Both the position numbers and the translations under genes were made by a program. From CAVPRW01 sp046727435 [NCBI: bacterium] (GTDB taxonomy: Bacteria > Tectomicrobia > Entotheonellia > J063): a DNA stretch of 12,581 bases. This document shows positions 10,825 through 12,581 of this stretch, in pieces; position 1 is the first letter of the stretch, and each line of letters starts with the position of its first letter. The stretch lies in NCBI GenBank assembly GCA_046727435.1, contig JBKPCR010000164.1, positions 1 to 12,581 on the forward strand. Direction: 5' to 3'. The notes under the pieces are model-generated. The model did not search any database and was not told the DNA's origin. It saw nothing but the letters and a program-made list of their open reading frames with translations.

Positions 10825-12581
10825 ATGGAGTTTCGCATTGGCATCAACCTGGGGGATGTCATCGTCGACGGGGAACGCATTTATGGCGATGGGGTCAACA
10901 TCGCGGCCCGCCTGGAGAGTCTAGCCGATGGGGGAGGCATTTGTATCGCGGGGAGCGTCTATGAGCAGATCAAGGCCAAGCTGGCCCTGAGCTACGAAGA
11001 CCTGGGGGCGCAAGCCGTCAAGAACATCGCCGAGCCGGTGCGCGCGTATCGGGTGCAGATGGAACCTGGGGTTGCTACCCCGCTGGCGAGCCGGCAGAAG
11101 CCGATCGTCACCATACCTCGGCAGAGAGGTGCCCTGGTAGCAGTGGCATTCCTCGTCCTCCTTGGCGGAGGGGTGAGCGTCTGGCAGCTGGTCTCGCGCC
11201 AGCTACCTCCGTCGCCAGTGATCTCCTCCCAGCAGGCGCCGGCGTTGCGGTTGCCCGACAAGCCGTCCATCGCCGTCCTGCCGTTTGTCAATATGAGCGG
11301 TGACCTCGAGCAGGAGTATTTCAGCGATGGCATGACCGAGGTGCTCATTACCGATCTCTCCAAGGTCGCTGACCTCTTTGTGATCGCCCGTAACTCCGTC
11401 TTCACCTACAAGGGTAAAGCAGTCAAGCCCGAGCAGGTGAGCCGGGAGTTGGGGGTGCGCTATGTGCTGGAGGGCAGCGTGCTCAAGGCCGGCACCAAGG
11501 TGCGCATCGTCGCCCAGTTGGTGGATGCCACCACGGCCAATCATCTATGGGCGGAGCGCTATGACCGGGACCTGCAGGACATCTTTGCCCTGCAAGATGA
11601 GCTGACGCAGAAAATCCTGGTGGCGTTGAAAGTCAAGCTCACCCCCGCGGAGCAAGCGCGGTTTCGGCACGCCCCGACCAGCAATCTGGAGGCCTATGAC
11701 TTATTCTTGCGCGGCTGGGAGGCGTCGTGGCGTTTCACGAGAGAGGCGAACGCCCAGGCGCGGCAACTGTTTGAGCAAGCGATTGCTCTAGACCCGCAGT
11801 ATGCGGCGGCATACGCGGCCTTGAGCGGAGCCCAATTGGAAGCCTGGTACATTTGGGAGGCGTTCCGATTTTCACGAGACCAGATCCTCGCCCTGGCCCA
11901 GCGAGCGGTCGAACTCGATGCCTCCCTGCCCCTGGCCCACAGCGTCCTGGGTGCGGTTTACCTGTCGAAGAAGCAGCATGCGCCGGCCATTGCCGCGGCC
12001 GAGCGCGCCCTGGCCCTCGATCCCAACTTTGCGCATGGCCATCTCGCCTTGGCGGATATTTTGACCTTTGCGGGGCGGCCGCAGGAAGCCATTGGCTTGA
12101 TCGAGAAGGCGATGCGCCTCGACCCTGCCCATCCGCCTGATTACTTCGTCGCCTTGGGCCATGCCTATTACCTGGCAGGGCAGTACGAGGAGGCCATTGC
12201 GGCGCTGAAGAGCGCCCTCGCCCGCAACCCGAATCTGTTTGTTGCGCACTTCTTCCTGAGCCTCAGCCACAGCGAGTTAGGCCGGGAGGAGGACGCCCGG
12301 GCGGCGGTGAGAGACCCCTTGAGACTACAGCCCATTTGGGCTTTAGAGGGTTGGAAGCTCAAGATCCCGTATAAAGACCCGGCGATTGTAGCGCGCCAGC
12401 CTGACCTCCTGCAGCGAGCGGGGCTGAAGTGGCAGGCGCCCACGGACAATCCTGAGGCCCTGGGCGCCTTCTGGGCCGGCCTGGAGGCGGAATCGCGCGG
12501 CACGCCAGAGGGGCATGCGCAGGCCCGGCAGCAGTATACGCGCGCCATTGCCCTGGACCCGCAGTATGCCGCGGCCTATGC
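10825..12581 (+). CDS. Class III cyclase / TolB-like / TPR protein, N-terminally truncated and running off the window
   Basis: The frame is open from a TAA at 10759-10761 to the window end. The first ATG is at 10825, without a well-placed ribosome site (GAGGAG is 17 nt away). Residues 1-75 are the second half of a class III nucleotide cyclase domain (MEFRIGINLGDVIVDG, YGDGVNIAARLESLA) with the Asn25/Arg29 pair, but both metal-binding Asp blocks of the first half are absent. One membrane segment lies at about 101-121 (GALVAVAFLVLLGGGVSVW). A TolB/FlgO-like domain starts at 146 (SIAVLPFVNMSGDLEQEYFS) and ends near 280. TPR repeats start at about 287, with several ALDP-type helices (AIALDPQYAAAYAALS, ALALDPNFAHGH). 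Intact relatives are membrane-anchored sensors that make cAMP. This copy cannot be catalytic as it stands: it may be a 5'-deleted pseudogene, or a protein using only its TolB/TPR part. The 3' end is not in the window. Confidence 0.8.
   Translation, partial: MEFRIGINLGDVIVDGERIYGDGVNIAARLESLADGGGICIAGSVYEQIKAKLALSYEDLGAQAVKNIAEPVRAYRVQMEPGVATPLASRQKPIVTIPRQRGALVAVAFLVLLGGGVSVWQLVSRQLPPSPVISSQQAPALRLPDKPSIAVLPFVNMSGDLEQEYFSDGMTEVLITDLSKVADLFVIARNSVFTYKGKAVKPEQVSRELGVRYVLEGSVLKAGTKVRIVAQLVDATTANHLWAERYDRDLQDIFALQDELTQKILVALKVKLTPAEQARFRHAPTSNLEAYDLFLRGWEASWRFTREANAQARQLFEQAIALDPQYAAAYAALSGAQLEAWYIWEAFRFSRDQILALAQRAVELDASLPLAHSVLGAVYLSKKQHAPAIAAAERALALDPNFAHGHLALADILTFAGRPQEAIGLIEKAMRLDPAHPPDYFVALGHAYYLAGQYEEAIAALKSALARNPNLFVAHFFLSLSHSELGREEDARAAVRDPLRLQPIWALEGWKLKIPYKDPAIVARQPDLLQRAGLKWQAPTDNPEALGAFWAGLEAESRGTPEGHAQARQQYTRAIALDPQYAAAY
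11683..12581 (+). repeat. 765-nt (255-codon) internal duplication of the TPR module, second copy cut by window end
   Basis: The stretch SNLEAYDLFLRGWEAS...AQARQLFEQAIALDPQYAAAYA, starting near 11683, is matched near 12448 by DNPEALGAFWAGLEAE...AQARQQYTRAIALDPQYAAAYA. The IALDPQYAAAYA block begins at 11782 and again at 12547, exactly 765 nt later and in frame. Synonymous differences show the duplication is not very recent. Individual TPRs lie within the unit. Confidence 0.6.

Overview
The window is a bacterial mosaic. It carries a lower-GC cell-envelope cassette (about 1-4440) and a GC-rich part with a different gene repertoire (about 4990-12581), with transposase relics and broken genes between them. 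Shine-Dalgarno sites precede most intact genes. No rRNA, tRNA or CRISPR was seen. The GC-rich gene set (zinc alcohol dehydrogenase, caspase-like protein, amidohydrolase-2 protein, TenA/CADD-like diiron protein, class III cyclase/TolB-like/TPR protein, sulfatase relic) resembles large genomes of uncultured soil or sponge bacteria such as Tectomicrobia or Rokubacteria. That assignment is only an impression from gene content.

Region 1 (1-4440) holds, all on the + strand, the end of an SGNH hydrolase-like gene, an AlgI-type MBOAT acyltransferase, a DltA-like amino-acid adenylating enzyme and a small acyl carrier protein. These are the four roles of a Dlt system: activation, carriage, membrane transfer, and an SGNH partner. 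The ligase keeps DltA-type specificity residues, so the likely job is O-aminoacylation, perhaps D-alanylation, of an exported or cell-wall polymer. An IS630-family transposase tail, possibly with a GNAT scrap, lies between the ligase and the carrier gene. A dead IS6-family transposase abuts the 3' side of the carrier gene.

Region 2 (4993-6511) has an intact zinc-dependent alcohol dehydrogenase. It is followed by a scar with a probable sulfatase N-terminus on the - strand, head to head with a caspase-like gene that has lost its 5' end.

Region 3 (6512-9817) has the caspase-like gene, whose catalytic His position reads Tyr. Next come an amidohydrolase-2 gene with its own promoter and a near-perfect 17-bp direct repeat, and a CADD-like heme-oxygenase-fold diiron protein. 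The leader of the last gene contains palindromes and two mutually exclusive hairpins, one of which covers the Shine-Dalgarno.

Region 4 (9836-10690, - strand) has an unrecognised 148-residue protein behind a TTGACA-N17-TATCCT promoter. Downstream is a 73-codon reading frame with two in-frame TGA codons.

Region 5 (10825 to the window end, + strand) is a class III cyclase/TolB-like/TPR gene. It has lost the front half of its cyclase domain and continues past the window; its TPR block begins to repeat with a 765-nt period.
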